DNA from: Arsenophonus sp031446165
Lineage (GTDB): Bacteria > Pseudomonadota > Gammaproteobacteria > Enterobacterales > Enterobacteriaceae
Reading direction: 5' to 3'
DNA: 64,000 bases
Assembly: GCA_031446165.1 (NCBI GenBank)
Contig: CP132905.1
Span: forward strand, 124,001 to 188,000
Made by a program: the position numbers and the translations under genes. The notes below the pieces were generated by a model that did not search any database, had not been told where the DNA came from, and was given only the letters and a program-made list of their open reading frames with translations. Shown here in pieces: positions 37,856 through 47,637 of the stretch; the stretch's first letter is position 1, and each line of letters starts with the position of its first letter.

Positions 37856-39766
37856 ATGCCAATTATCACTTTTCCTAATGGTAATCAACGTGAATATAAA
37901 GATTCTCTTTCAGTAATGGACATTGCTAATGATATCAGTCTGGTTCTTTCAAAAGAGTGTATTGCTGGTTTTGTGAATGGTGAACTTGTTGATAGTAGTT
38001 ATGTTATCAATAAAAATGCTAAAGTATTGATTGTTACCTATAAAGATCAACAAGGATTAAAGATTATCCGTCAGTCATGTATTTTTTTGTTTGGACAGGC
38101 TATAAAACAATTATGGCCTAGTATTAAGATGGCAAGTTATAATGTTATAGAAAATGGTTTTTATTATGATGTCGATCTTGAACATTCTTTAAAAGAAGAG
38201 GATTTAGAAAAAATTGAGCAAAGAATGCATGAGTTGGTAAAAAAAAAATTTAATATTATTAAGAAAAAAGTTAGTTGGCAAGAAGCAAAAAAAATTTTTT
38301 TAGCTAGAAATGAGAATTATAAAATTGAATTATTAGAAAAAAACTTTAGTAAAAAAGATTATTTAGAAGTTTCTTATTATCAAGAATATATCGATATTTC
38401 TTATGGTCCAAATATACCTAATATACGCTTTTGTAGTTATTTTAAATTACAAAAAGTTGCTGGAGCTTATTGGTATGGTGATAGTAATAATAAAATGTTA
38501 CAAAGGATTTATGGAACAGTTTGGTCTAATAAAAAACAATTAGATTTTTATCTGTTATCTTTGAAAGAAGCAAAAAAAAGAGATCATCGTACGATTGCTA
38601 AAGCACTTGATTTATACCATATGCAAGATGAAGCGCCAGGTATGACATTTTGGCATAATAATGGTTGGATTATATTTCTTGAATTAAAAAAAATGATTCG
38701 CAGTAAATTATATGAGTATCAATATGAAGAAGTTAAAACTCCATTAATGATGGATCGTATACTTTGGGAAAAAACAGGTCATTGGGAAAATTATAAAGAA
38801 AATATGTTTGTAACTTCCTCTGAAAATCGTGAATATTGTATAAAACCAATGAATTGCCCAGAACATGTACAAATCTTTAATCAAGGATTAAAATCCTATC
38901 GTGATTTACCATTGCGTATGGCAGAATTTGGAAGTTGTCATCGTAATGAGCCATCAGGTGCTTTACATGGTCTTATGCGAGTTCGTGGTTTTACTCAAGA
39001 TGATGCTCATATTTTTTGTACTGAAAAACAAATTGTAAGTGAAGTAAAAAATTGTATTAAAATGATTTATGATATTTATTCAGTATTTGGATTTAAAAAA
39101 ATTACAGTTAAACTATCCACTAGACCAACAAAACGTATAGGGACTGATATACAATGGGATCGGGCAGAATCAGATCTTGCTACAGCATTAGAAAACATCC
39201 CATTCAATTATGAAAAAGGTGAAGGTGCATTTTATGGACCTAAAATTGAATTTACTCTTTATGATTGTCTAGATCGAGCATGGCAATGTGGCACTGTGCA
39301 ACTTGATTTTTCATTACCTAGTTCTTTAAATGCTTTTTATATTGACGAAAATAATGAACGAAAAATTCCTGTAATGATTCATCGTGCCGTTTTAGGTTCG
39401 CTTGAAAGGTTTATTGGTATTCTAACCGAACAATATGGTGGTTTTTATCCAACATGGTTAGCACCATTACAAACTATTATAATTAATATTACAGATAAAC
39501 AGATTAATTTTGTGAAAAAAATACTAAAAAAATTATGCAATATTGGTATTCGTGTAAAAGCAGATTTAAGAAATGAAAAAATAGCTTTTAAAATTCGTGA
39601 GCATACTTTGCGTCGTGTACCTTATATGCTAATCTGTGGTGATAAAGAAGTAAAATTAGAAACAGTATCTGTTCGAACTTGTACTGGAAAAAATTTAGGA
39701 ACACTTACTATTGCAGAATTTATAAAAAAAATTCTTAATGAAATTAAAAATCGCAGTATGTATTAA
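37856..39766 (+). CDS. thrS: Threonyl-tRNA synthetase with a dead editing site
   Basis: Class II synthetase charging tRNA-Thr; 636 residues against 642 in E. coli. Domains in order: TGS-like N1 (1-62), N2 editing domain (about 63-240), catalytic core with MNCPEHVQIF, FGSCHRNEPSGALHGLMRVRGFTQDDAHIF and VMIHRAVLGSLERFIGIL, and the anticodon-binding domain from about 535 (RVKADLRNEKIAFKIREHTLRRVPYMLICGDKE). Zinc and catalytic residues of the core are kept. The editing domain is full length, but the four residues that form the E. coli editing site are all changed: His73 to Gln, His77 to Phe, Cys182 to Ser and His186 to Asn. AAGGA lies six bases before the ATG. It heads the thrS-infC-rpmI-rplT cluster. 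Confidence 0.96.
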   Translation: MPIITFPNGNQREYKDSLSVMDIANDISLVLSKECIAGFVNGELVDSSYVINKNAKVLIVTYKDQQGLKIIRQSCIFLFGQAIKQLWPSIKMASYNVIENGFYYDVDLEHSLKEEDLEKIEQRMHELVKKKFNIIKKKVSWQEAKKIFLARNENYKIELLEKNFSKKDYLEVSYYQEYIDISYGPNIPNIRFCSYFKLQKVAGAYWYGDSNNKMLQRIYGTVWSNKKQLDFYLLSLKEAKKRDHRTIAKALDLYHMQDEAPGMTFWHNNGWIIFLELKKMIRSKLYEYQYEEVKTPLMMDRILWEKTGHWENYKENMFVTSSENREYCIKPMNCPEHVQIFNQGLKSYRDLPLRMAEFGSCHRNEPSGALHGLMRVRGFTQDDAHIFCTEKQIVSEVKNCIKMIYDIYSVFGFKKITVKLSTRPTKRIGTDIQWDRAESDLATALENIPFNYEKGEGAFYGPKIEFTLYDCLDRAWQCGTVQLDFSLPSSLNAFYIDENNERKIPVMIHRAVLGSLERFIGILTEQYGGFYPTWLAPLQTIIINITDKQINFVKKILKKLCNIGIRVKADLRNEKIAFKIREHTLRRVPYMLICGDKEVKLETVSVRTCTGKNLGTLTIAEFIKKILNEIKNRSMY

Positions 39767-39782
39767 TAGGAGGAAATAAAAT

Positions 39783-40319
39783 ATTAAAGTTGGAAGAAGA
39801 ATTCAGGCGATTCGTCAAAATCGTATCAATACGGAGATTAGAGCTCCTTTAGTTCGTTTGACTGATGTTAACGGTGAACAACTTGGTTTGTTTAGTTTAA
39901 AAGAAGCTCTCTTAAAAGCCGATCAAGCTGGTTTTGATTTAGTAGAAATTAGTCCAAATGCTGATCCACCAGTTTGTCGTATTATGGATTATGGTAAATT
40001 TCTTTATGAAAAAAGTAAATTGCTGAAAGAGCAGAGAAAAAAACAAAAAGTAATTCAATTAAAAGAAATTAAGTTTCGTCCTGGAACAGATGAAGCTGAT
40101 TATCAAGTGAAGTTACGTAATCTTATTCGATTTTTAGAAAGTGGTGATAAAGTAAAAATTACCTTACGTTTTCGTGGGCGAGAAATTGTTCATCAACAAA
40201 TTGGTATTAATATGTTAAATCGTATTAAAAATGATTTAAATACACTTTCAGTTGTTGAATTTTTTTCAACAAAAATAGAATCTCGTCAAATGATTATGGT
40301 ATTAGTCCCGAAAAAATAA
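39783..40319 (+). CDS. infC: Translation initiation factor IF-3, AUU start
   Basis: Binds the 30S subunit and ensures fidelity of start-codon selection. The 178-residue product aligns with all of E. coli IF-3 (180 aa): RRIQAIRQNRINTEIRAPLVRL in the N-domain, EISPNADPPVCRIMDYGKFLYEKSK, VKEIKFRPGTD-like (LKEIKFRPGTD), LRNLIRFLESGDKVKITLRFRGREI and the end MIMVLVPKK. There is no ATG at the family start; the first usable ATG (39858) would remove 25 conserved residues. The codon aligned with the E. coli start is ATT at 39783, preceded by AGGAGG at 39768-39773. E. coli infC also starts with AUU, by which IF-3 limits its own synthesis. It starts 16 bases after thrS. Confidence 0.95.
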   Translation: MKVGRRIQAIRQNRINTEIRAPLVRLTDVNGEQLGLFSLKEALLKADQAGFDLVEISPNADPPVCRIMDYGKFLYEKSKLLKEQRKKQKVIQLKEIKFRPGTDEADYQVKLRNLIRFLESGDKVKITLRFRGREIVHQQIGINMLNRIKNDLNTLSVVEFFSTKIESRQMIMVLVPKK

Positions 40320-40391
40320 TTTTTTCTTGCATGAATTTTACTAAATAAAGTCATATGTTGATGTAATTAATTACGCGTAATGGATGTTAAA

Positions 40392-40592
40392 ATGCCAAAA
40401 ATAAAAACAGTGCGTAGCGTAGCAAAACGTTTTAAAAAAACTGCAAAAGGTAATAATTTTAAACATAAGCAAGCTAATCTTCGTCATATTTTGACAAAAA
40501 AATCAACTAAACGTAAACGTCATTTACGAGCGAAAACCATGGTATCAAAAGGTGATTTAAATTTGATAATCACTTCTTTGCCATATGCATAA
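40392..40592 (+). CDS. rpmI: 50S ribosomal protein L35
   Basis: A 66-residue basic protein, MPKIKTVRSVAKRFKKTAKG at the start and HILTKKSTKRKRHLRAK...SLPYA at the end, matching E. coli L35 (65 aa). An upstream in-frame ATG at 40380 would add four residues; the ATG at 40392 has GGA seven bases upstream and matches the family start. It lies between infC and rplT in the standard order. In E. coli it is repressed by L20 through an mRNA fold; I could not confirm that structure here. Confidence 0.96.
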   Translation: MPKIKTVRSVAKRFKKTAKGNNFKHKQANLRHILTKKSTKRKRHLRAKTMVSKGDLNLIITSLPYA

Positions 40593-40649
40593 TTTTTTAT
40601 TGTTAGCTTTAAATTTATTAAATTTCAAAAGTATATTAGGAAAATTAAA

Positions 40650-41024
40650 ATGGCACATGTAAAACGAGGCGTAGTAGTTCGAGCCCGTCATAAAAAAATA
40701 TTAAAGCAAGCAAAAGGTTATTATGGTCTTCGATCACGTGTTTATCGAGTTGCTTTTCAGGCAGTAATCAAAGCAGGGCAATATGCTTATCGTGATCGTC
40801 GTCAGCGCAAGCGACAGTTTCGTAAGTTATGGATCGTTCGTATTAATGCTGCTGCAAGACAGCACGGTTTATCTTACAGTTGTTTTATGAATGGTTTAAA
40901 AAGAGCTTCTGTTGTAATTGATCGTAAGATATTGTCTGATATTGCTATTTTTGATAAAATAGGATTTTTAGAATTAATTACAAAAGCAAAAATTGCATTA
41001 GGAGGAGAAATAAACAATATTTAG
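40650..41024 (+). CDS. rplT: 50S ribosomal protein L20
   Basis: An assembly protein of the large subunit; 124 residues against 118 in E. coli. The N-terminal MAHVKRGVVVRARHKKILKQ and AKGYYGLRSRVYRVAFQAVIKAGQYAYRDRRQRKRQFRKLWI regions are highly conserved and very basic. The C-terminus is extended by a few residues (LGGEINNI). In E. coli pheM-pheS follow closely; here a 1.4 kb spacer intervenes. Confidence 0.97.
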   Translation: MAHVKRGVVVRARHKKILKQAKGYYGLRSRVYRVAFQAVIKAGQYAYRDRRQRKRQFRKLWIVRINAAARQHGLSYSCFMNGLKRASVVIDRKILSDIAIFDKIGFLELITKAKIALGGEINNI

Positions 41025-42469
41025 TGTTTTTTATTTTTGTAGCTTTTATTGAATTTGAAAAAGTTATTTTTAATATCATGAAATAATATATGAATTACTA
41101 TTCTTTGTTATTATTTTATTTGGTATATCCAAAATACAATTCTTAAAAAATGTTATTTTTTTATAAGTTCTAATATTATGATTAATATTAGAAAAATATT
41201 ATGAGTGATCTTTTAAAAAGATAAGTGGTATGAGAATATAATTAAAAATAAAAATTGTTTTTAAAAAAATAAAGTTAATTATAATACATCAGAACATCAG
41301 AAAGTTATAATACTTATTTTTTAATACTTATTTTTTAGTTATAAATAAAATTTATAATTTTAAACTTTATTAGCATAATTTTTTTAAAATCACTTATATT
41401 TTTTATTTTTAAAATTTCATATTAGTTTTTATGAAAACTATGGATTGTAGTTTTTTAAAAAAGAAAAAATTATACATATGATATGTGTTCATAAAAAGAG
41501 TAATGTTAAATAAAAATTTAATGATATAAATATAACAAAAAGTATTTTAATGATATTTTTGTTTTATAAAATCTGCTGAATAAATACGATTTATAAATAA
41601 AATTTGAGAATATGAAATAAAAAAAATTACAAAAAAGTAATATTTTTAACTTTTTATTTCCTGAAATAAATCGCAAAGATGTTTATGTTTTTAAATACTT
41701 TTAAAATTTAAATATTTTTAAAATTTTAAATTTTATTCGTTTCAATAGCTTATATTTTTATATAATTTTTATAAAAAGTAATATTTAGTCTAATTTAGTT
41801 TTATTATACATAAAAATCATTGCTAAATTTCTTAAAAGTTATATGTTTAAATGAAATTTTAATAATTTTTCAAGTTTAATTTTTTATTCTTTACTTTAAA
41901 CATTCATTTAAATTAGTGCATAAAATATTTAATAAATTTTTCTCATGCAGAATTATACATTCTTACCAAGAAGATTCTTTTTGATATAAAAACATCATTT
42001 ATTTAGAAAATAAAAGCTATCATAAAATTATTTTAATGTTTTAATTAAAAATATTTATAATATTAAATATTTTAAAATGTAAATGCATAAATTTTTTATA
42101 GATAAAGAATATAGACGTATTTTTATATTGTTATTTATTTATAGTATTTTTAATAAAAATAAAACGGTTTATTAATTTTTTATATGAATTTTGTGGTTAT
42201 ATATATATTAAATAGAAATTTGATAATTTTCAATATAAAAATAATTTAATGCAGATAAGTCATTCTGAAAAGTATTTAACTAAAATACTGCACTTCATGA
42301 GTGAAATTTACGGGCAGAAAATATTATACAAATAATTGATTTAGTGTATTAAATAAAAAATTATTTCATATATTATATTAATATATATTTTATATATTTT
42401 TTATAAAGCATAACTTGTTATTTTACTTAAAAATCATATGAATAAAAATATTCATAGTATGAGGAAATA
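41025..42469. other. 1.4 kb AT-rich spacer between rplT and pheS
   Basis: This occupies the place where E. coli has only the pheM leader peptide and attenuator. I find no phenylalanine-rich leader frame with an attenuator hairpin. Short direct repeats occur around 41289-41340 (CATCAGAA twice, AATACTTATTTTTT twice). The sequence ACTTCATGAGTGAAATTTACGGGCAG near 42293 is slightly GC-richer but not recognisable. Confidence 0.5.
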
Positions 42470-43453
42470 ATGTTACAACTGATTAATTTGCTCGCACAGG
42501 CAAAAAAAGCGATAAAAAAAACTCAAAATTTTGCTGCATTAGATTTAGTGCGTGTTGAATTTTTAGGAAAAAAAGGTATTTTTGCATCAAAATTATTGGG
42601 ATTGCAGAACTTGTCTGAAGAAGAGAAATTCTTAATAACTATAAAAATTCATCAGATAAAAAATGAAATTAAAAATTTGTTAAGGGTTCGAAAAAAGCAG
42701 TTAGAAAATAATATTCTAAATAAGCAATTAGTTTTTGAAAAAATAGATGTGTCATTACCTGGTCGTTTTACTGAAAATGGGAGTCTACATCCAGTAAATC
42801 AAACAATTGAAATTATTGAAGAATGGTTTTCTGCACTTGGTTTTTCGGTGGTTTCTGGTTTTGAAATAGAAGATGATTATCATAATTTTGATGCTTTAAA
42901 TATTCCAATTTATCATCCTGTTCGTATTTCACATGATACTTTTTGGTTTAATGATACGCTTTTGTTGCGAACACAAACTTCTGGTATACAAATTCGGACT
43001 ATGAAAAGAAAAACCCCCCCTATTCGTATTATCACATCTGGTCGTGTGTATCGTAATGATTATGATCAAACACATACTCCAATGTTTCATCAAACAGAAG
43101 GCTTGATTATTGACAAGAATGTTAATTTTGGTAATTTAAAAGACATATTACATGCTTTTTTAAATTATTTTTTTGAAAAAAAAATTAAAGTACGTTTTCG
43201 ATCTTCATATTTTCCATTTACTGAACCTTCTGCCGAAGTTGATGTGATGGGAAGTGATGGAAAATGGTTGGAAGTATTAGGTTGTGGTATGGTACATCCT
43301 AAGGTATTACGTAATGTTAATCTTAATCATAATATATATACAGGTTTTGCTTTTGGTATGGGGATAGAGCGTTTAACAATGTTACGTTATAAGATAACTG
43401 ATGCGCGCATGTTTTTTGAAAATGATATTCGTTTTCTTAAGCAATTTCGATAA
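42470..43453 (+). CDS. pheS: Phenylalanyl-tRNA synthetase alpha subunit
   Basis: Catalytic subunit of the alpha2-beta2 PheRS. The 327-residue product equals E. coli PheS in length: an N-terminal coiled-coil-like segment (about 1-85), then class II motifs with SLHPVNQTIEII, FDALNIPIYHPVRISHDTFWF, LLRTQTSGIQIRTM, ITSGRVYRNDYDQTHTPMFHQTEGL, FPFTEPSAEVDV, and FAFGMGIERLTMLRY. GAGGA lies shortly before the ATG. pheT starts 14 bases after the stop. Confidence 0.97.
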   Translation: MLQLINLLAQAKKAIKKTQNFAALDLVRVEFLGKKGIFASKLLGLQNLSEEEKFLITIKIHQIKNEIKNLLRVRKKQLENNILNKQLVFEKIDVSLPGRFTENGSLHPVNQTIEIIEEWFSALGFSVVSGFEIEDDYHNFDALNIPIYHPVRISHDTFWFNDTLLLRTQTSGIQIRTMKRKTPPIRIITSGRVYRNDYDQTHTPMFHQTEGLIIDKNVNFGNLKDILHAFLNYFFEKKIKVRFRSSYFPFTEPSAEVDVMGSDGKWLEVLGCGMVHPKVLRNVNLNHNIYTGFAFGMGIERLTMLRYKITDARMFFENDIRFLKQFR

Positions 43454-43467
43454 GATAGGATTATTAA

Positions 43468-45864
43468 ATGAAGTTCAGTGAATATTGGTTACGTGAATGG
43501 ATAAATCCAGAAATTAATACTCAAGAATTATCAAATCAAATGACGTTGGCTGGTTTAGAAATCAAGGAAGTAAAACCTGTTGCAAGTAAATTTCAAGGTG
43601 TAGTAATTGGTGAAATAGTTGAATGTAATCAACATCCTAATATAAATAGTTTTTTATTGATAAAAATCAAGATTGCTGAAAATCATTTTTTAGATATTAT
43701 CCATGATAACGTAAAAAGTTGTTATAAAGGATTAAAAGTAGTTGTTGCTATGGTTGGTGCTTTATTGCCTAACAATGTTATAGTAAAAGCTAAAGTAATA
43801 GGAGGTAAAGCCTCTGAAGGGGTTCTTTGTTCTTATTCTACATTAGGAATTTTTAATAATTATAGTGATTTTATTCATTTGCCTTATGATGCTCCTATTG
43901 GTATGAATATTCGGAAATATTTGCAACTTGATGATTATATTTTTGAATTAAGTTTGACACCTAATCGTGCTGATTGTTTGAGTATTTTAGGTATTGCTCG
44001 TGATGTTGGTGCTATTAATAATATTAGATTTAAAGCAAAGAAAATTAAACCAGTAAAGGTTACTGAAAATATTGTTTTTCCAATTCATATTGCAGTTCCG
44101 AGCGCTTGTCCACGTTTTTTGGGTAGAGTAATAAAAGGAATTAATCTTAAGACTCAAATTCCTATTTGGATGAAAGAAAGATTGCACCGCAGCGGTATTC
44201 GTAGTATTAATCCTATTGTTGATATTACTAATTATGTATTATTAGAAATAGGGCAACCTTTACATGTTTATGATATTGATCAATTAAATGGAAGTTTAAT
44301 TGTTAGAATGGCTAAATTTAATGAAAGTTTAGTTTTGTTAGATAATCGTAAGATAATTTTAAATCAAGATACTGTAGTAATTGCTGATGAAAAAAATATT
44401 TTAGGAATTGCTGGCATTTTTGGTGGGAAATATTCTGGGATTAATGAATATACTGTTAATATTTTTTTAGAATCAGCTTTTTTTGATCCATTATCTATTA
44501 TTGGACGTGCTCGAAATTATGGTTTGTATACTGAAGCTTCTCATCGTTTTGAACGAGGCGTAGATCCACAGTTACAATATAAAGCCATGGAAAGAACTAG
44601 TAAATTAATAATTGACATTTGTGGGGGAAGAGCTGGTGATATTATCAATGTTACTTCTCAAAAAGATTTACCTAAAAAAATCAACATTTTTTTGACTCAA
44701 GAAAAAATCAATCGGTTAATTGGTTATAATATTAAAAATATTCAAGTCACTAAAATTCTTAGACGTTTAGGTTTTCAAGTATTAAATCAAAAGAACGCTT
44801 GGAAAGTTACTGTTCCATCTTGGAGATTTGATATTCAGATTGAAGAAGATTTAATTGAAGAGATTGTTCGTATTTATGGGTATAATAATATCCCAAATAT
44901 ACCGTTAAATCTAGATTTAGTGATTCCTGCTCATAATTTTAATGCACAGATTTCTTTAAAAAGAGTAAAAACCTTGTTAATAAATCGTGGTTATAATGAA
45001 GTAATTACTTATAGTTTTGTTGATCCTAAAATTCAAGCATTGTTGCATCCACAAGAAAATGCAATGATTTTACTTCATCCTATATCTGTTAATATGTCTG
45101 TAATGCGTCTATCTTTACTGCCAGGGTTATTAACAACAGTTGTTTATAATCAAAATCGCCAACAAAATCGTATTCGTATATTTGAAACGGGATTGCGATT
45201 TGTGCCAGATGTAAATGCAGAGTATGGTGTTCGTCAAGAATTGATGTTAGCTGGAATTATTACTGGTTATCGTTATGAAGAACATTGGTCACAAGAAAAA
45301 CGGTTTGTTGATTTTTTTGATATAAAAGGTGATCTTGAAGTAATTTTATCACTTACAGGAAATTTAGATAATTTTGTTTTTAAGAATCATTTTTCTTCGG
45401 TATTCCATCCTGGACAAAGTTCTAGTATTTATTTGAATGATAATTTCATTGGACATGTTGGAGCTATTCATCCCAGTATTGAAAATAAATTAAAGTTATA
45501 TAATAAGACATTTTTTTTTGAATTACTATGGAATGCATTTAAAGATTGTACTACTCCTTCAGTACATAATAGGATCCCTCGTTTTCCTTCCAATCGAAGA
45601 GATATTTCTATTCTTGTATCTAAGAAAGTACCTGCAGCAGATGTTTTGGCGGAATGTAAAAAAAGTAAAATACAGTATGTAGTTGATGTAAATTTATTTG
45701 ATGTGTACTGTGGTCCAGGTGTGGCAGAAGGTTATAAAAGTCTTGCTATTAGCCTAATTTTGCAAGATACAGTGCGTACTTTAGAGGAAAAAGATATTGT
45801 GGCTACTGTTAATAAATGTGTTGCTGCGTTAAAACGACGATTTCAAGTATATTTGAGGGAGTAA
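43468..45864 (+). CDS. pheT: Phenylalanyl-tRNA synthetase beta subunit
   Basis: Carries the editing and tRNA-binding domains of PheRS; 798 residues against 795 in E. coli. Order: N-terminal segment, EMAP-type OB domain (about 40-150, rather diverged), B1/B5 domains, B3/B4 editing domain, catalytic-like domain, and C-terminal anticodon-recognition domain (RFPSNRRDISILVSKKVPAADVL). The editing pocket looks intact: His in IGQPLHVYD, Gly in GIFGGKYSG, Glu in FLESAFF and Thr-x-Ala in GLYTEASHRFERG correspond to the E. coli editing residues. This contrasts with ThrRS in the same cluster. ihfA starts one base after the stop, with AGGGAG inside the pheT end as its binding site. Confidence 0.97.
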   Translation: MKFSEYWLREWINPEINTQELSNQMTLAGLEIKEVKPVASKFQGVVIGEIVECNQHPNINSFLLIKIKIAENHFLDIIHDNVKSCYKGLKVVVAMVGALLPNNVIVKAKVIGGKASEGVLCSYSTLGIFNNYSDFIHLPYDAPIGMNIRKYLQLDDYIFELSLTPNRADCLSILGIARDVGAINNIRFKAKKIKPVKVTENIVFPIHIAVPSACPRFLGRVIKGINLKTQIPIWMKERLHRSGIRSINPIVDITNYVLLEIGQPLHVYDIDQLNGSLIVRMAKFNESLVLLDNRKIILNQDTVVIADEKNILGIAGIFGGKYSGINEYTVNIFLESAFFDPLSIIGRARNYGLYTEASHRFERGVDPQLQYKAMERTSKLIIDICGGRAGDIINVTSQKDLPKKINIFLTQEKINRLIGYNIKNIQVTKILRRLGFQVLNQKNAWKVTVPSWRFDIQIEEDLIEEIVRIYGYNNIPNIPLNLDLVIPAHNFNAQISLKRVKTLLINRGYNEVITYSFVDPKIQALLHPQENAMILLHPISVNMSVMRLSLLPGLLTTVVYNQNRQQNRIRIFETGLRFVPDVNAEYGVRQELMLAGIITGYRYEEHWSQEKRFVDFFDIKGDLEVILSLTGNLDNFVFKNHFSSVFHPGQSSSIYLNDNFIGHVGAIHPSIENKLKLYNKTFFFELLWNAFKDCTTPSVHNRIPRFPSNRRDISILVSKKVPAADVLAECKKSKIQYVVDVNLFDVYCGPGVAEGYKSLAISLILQDTVRTLEEKDIVATVNKCVAALKRRFQVYLRE

Positions 45865-45865
45865 T

Positions 45866-46162
45866 ATGGCACTTACAAAAGCTAAAATATCAGAAAATTT
45901 ATTTAAAAAATTAAAAATAAGAAAATGTGATGCAAAAAGTATTGTGGATTTATTTTTTCAACAAATTTGTTATTCATTAGAAAATGGCGAACCAGTAAAA
46001 CTCTCAGGATTTGGCAATTTTTCTTTACGTAACAAAACTAAACGTCCAGGTAGAAATCCAAAAACTGGTGAAAATATCCCAATTGATGCTCGACGAGTAG
46101 TTACTTTTAGAGCAGGACAAAAATTAAAAAATAAAATTAAAAACATCAAAATTTATAAATAA
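45866..46162 (+). CDS. ihfA: Integration host factor alpha subunit
   Basis: A DNA-bending protein of the HU/IHF family; 98 residues (E. coli 99). MALTKAKISENLFKKLKI at the start, VKLSGFGNFSLRNKTKRPGRNPKTGENIPIDARRVVTFRAGQKLK with the beta-arm RPGRNPKTGE that intercalates in DNA. It follows pheT immediately, as in E. coli, which favours IhfA over HU or IhfB. Its retention implies that some DNA architecture control survives. Confidence 0.95.
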   Translation: MALTKAKISENLFKKLKIRKCDAKSIVDLFFQQICYSLENGEPVKLSGFGNFSLRNKTKRPGRNPKTGENIPIDARRVVTFRAGQKLKNKIKNIKIYK

Positions 46163-47247
46163 TTATATTGTTGTATAATAGATAATTTTTTATTATAAAA
46201 AAATAAAGATTCATAGAATTGTATTTTTTATTTTTTAAAAAATGATAAAATTTATAATTGAATTATAAATTTTATTTTAAAATAATCTAAAATTTTAGTC
46301 ATTTGTTATTTTTTTATTTGATATTTTCTATTTTTTCATCAAGATGTTTTTTTAATACAATGTATTTAATATATTGAAAAATTGGTTTTATACATTAATT
46401 TTAAAATTTAAAACAGTATTTTACTAAGTAAAAAATATTGATTTTTAAGAAAATGATATAGATACATTAAATACCTAAAAAAATTGTTCAAGATTTTTTA
46501 CTCGTGTTTGCACGATGTATGTTTGTATCTGTATTCATGTATTTATATATTATTGACATTGTGTGTTTTTTGTTAATGGTGAATGTTTAGTATTCATTAC
46601 ATTTTGATTTTAATTAATATGTAATGTTTTTAAAATGATTTTTAGGTGTGTTTTCTTTTATGAAAGTAATAAAAAATACTTAAATTAAAAAATATATTTA
46701 AAAAATAAGATGATTGATTTTTTTATTTTTGGTATAAAAATACTTTATTTTGATTTTATAAATCATATTTTTCAATAAATTTAATATATAAATAGGTATT
46801 TTTAATTAATTTGTGAGATTGTTCTTAATGAAAGATTAATTTTAAAAAAATATCAATATATTATTATGTTTTTATAGTTCAAATATATGAATATATGATA
46901 TTACTAAAATAATTATTAAAAATTATTTTTTCATAAAACTAAAGAAATATTAATTAGTCGGTATTTTGATTACTTAAAATAATTATTTTATAAATATAAC
47001 AATTATATTGTAGAATTATTTAATAATATTTTTTAGTTTGAAGATGATATTTAATGTTTAATGAAACATATTTTTCTTTATGAAAATTATAAATAAAATT
47101 TTTAAGATGAAAATATAAAAATATATTTTTTATAGCAAAAAAAATAAATGTCATATACATGAAAATTTAATATTTATGCATGATGTTTTTATGAATAACA
47201 TTATTCAAGTCAGTGTAGAGTGATGACTAAAAATTTATGGATTTTAC
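46163..47247. other. AT-rich spacer between ihfA and ftsB
   Basis: About 1.1 kb of A/T-rich DNA without a supported gene. A small hairpin (TCGTG/CACGA, 46502-46515) is the only GC-bearing structure, but it lies 340 bases from ihfA with no T tract. Nothing else is seen. Confidence 0.5.
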
Positions 47248-47520
47248 ATGCGTATATTTATAATTATTTTAATAATAGTTTTTTTTTGGTTACAGTATTC
47301 TCTATGGTTAGGTAAAAATGGTGTTTATGATTATATTCGCGTTAAAAATGAAATTGTATCCTTAAAAAGTTTTAATATGATGCTAAAATCACGTAATAAG
47401 TATTTATTTTCTGAAGTAAATGATTTGAATATAGAAGGAGCTGAAGTTATTGAAGAAAGAGCTCGGTATGAACTTATTATGATTAAACCTGGCGAATCTT
47501 TTTATCGTATTATAAATTAA
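47248..47520 (+). CDS. ftsB: Cell division protein FtsB
   Basis: Bitopic divisome protein that links FtsL and FtsQ. The 90-residue product has a single N-terminal membrane segment (IFIIILIIVFFWLQYSLWLG), a short GKNGVYDYIRVK motif, a coiled-coil region and the conserved end EERARYELIMIKPGESFYRI. E. coli FtsB is 103 residues; the missing part is the non-conserved tail. The ftsB-ispD-ispF order is as in E. coli. No Shine-Dalgarno is visible. Confidence 0.92.
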   Translation: MRIFIIILIIVFFWLQYSLWLGKNGVYDYIRVKNEIVSLKSFNMMLKSRNKYLFSEVNDLNIEGAEVIEERARYELIMIKPGESFYRIIN

Positions 47521-47637
47521 ACTTCTATTTCTAATAAAAAAAATAGTAATATTTAATTAAAAAATAATTTTTTTTCTGTGCGATAATATAATACTTACAA
47601 CATTGTAAATTTTATAATAAATCAATTATTAAAAATA

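Noticed and set aside
39858..40319. infC starting at the first ATG (39858)
   Set aside because: It would delete 25 conserved N-terminal residues and ignore the perfect AGGAGG and AUU start at 39783.
42290..42469. pheM-like leader and attenuator before pheS
   Set aside because: No short frame with a run of Phe codons followed by alternative hairpins and a T tract could be found.
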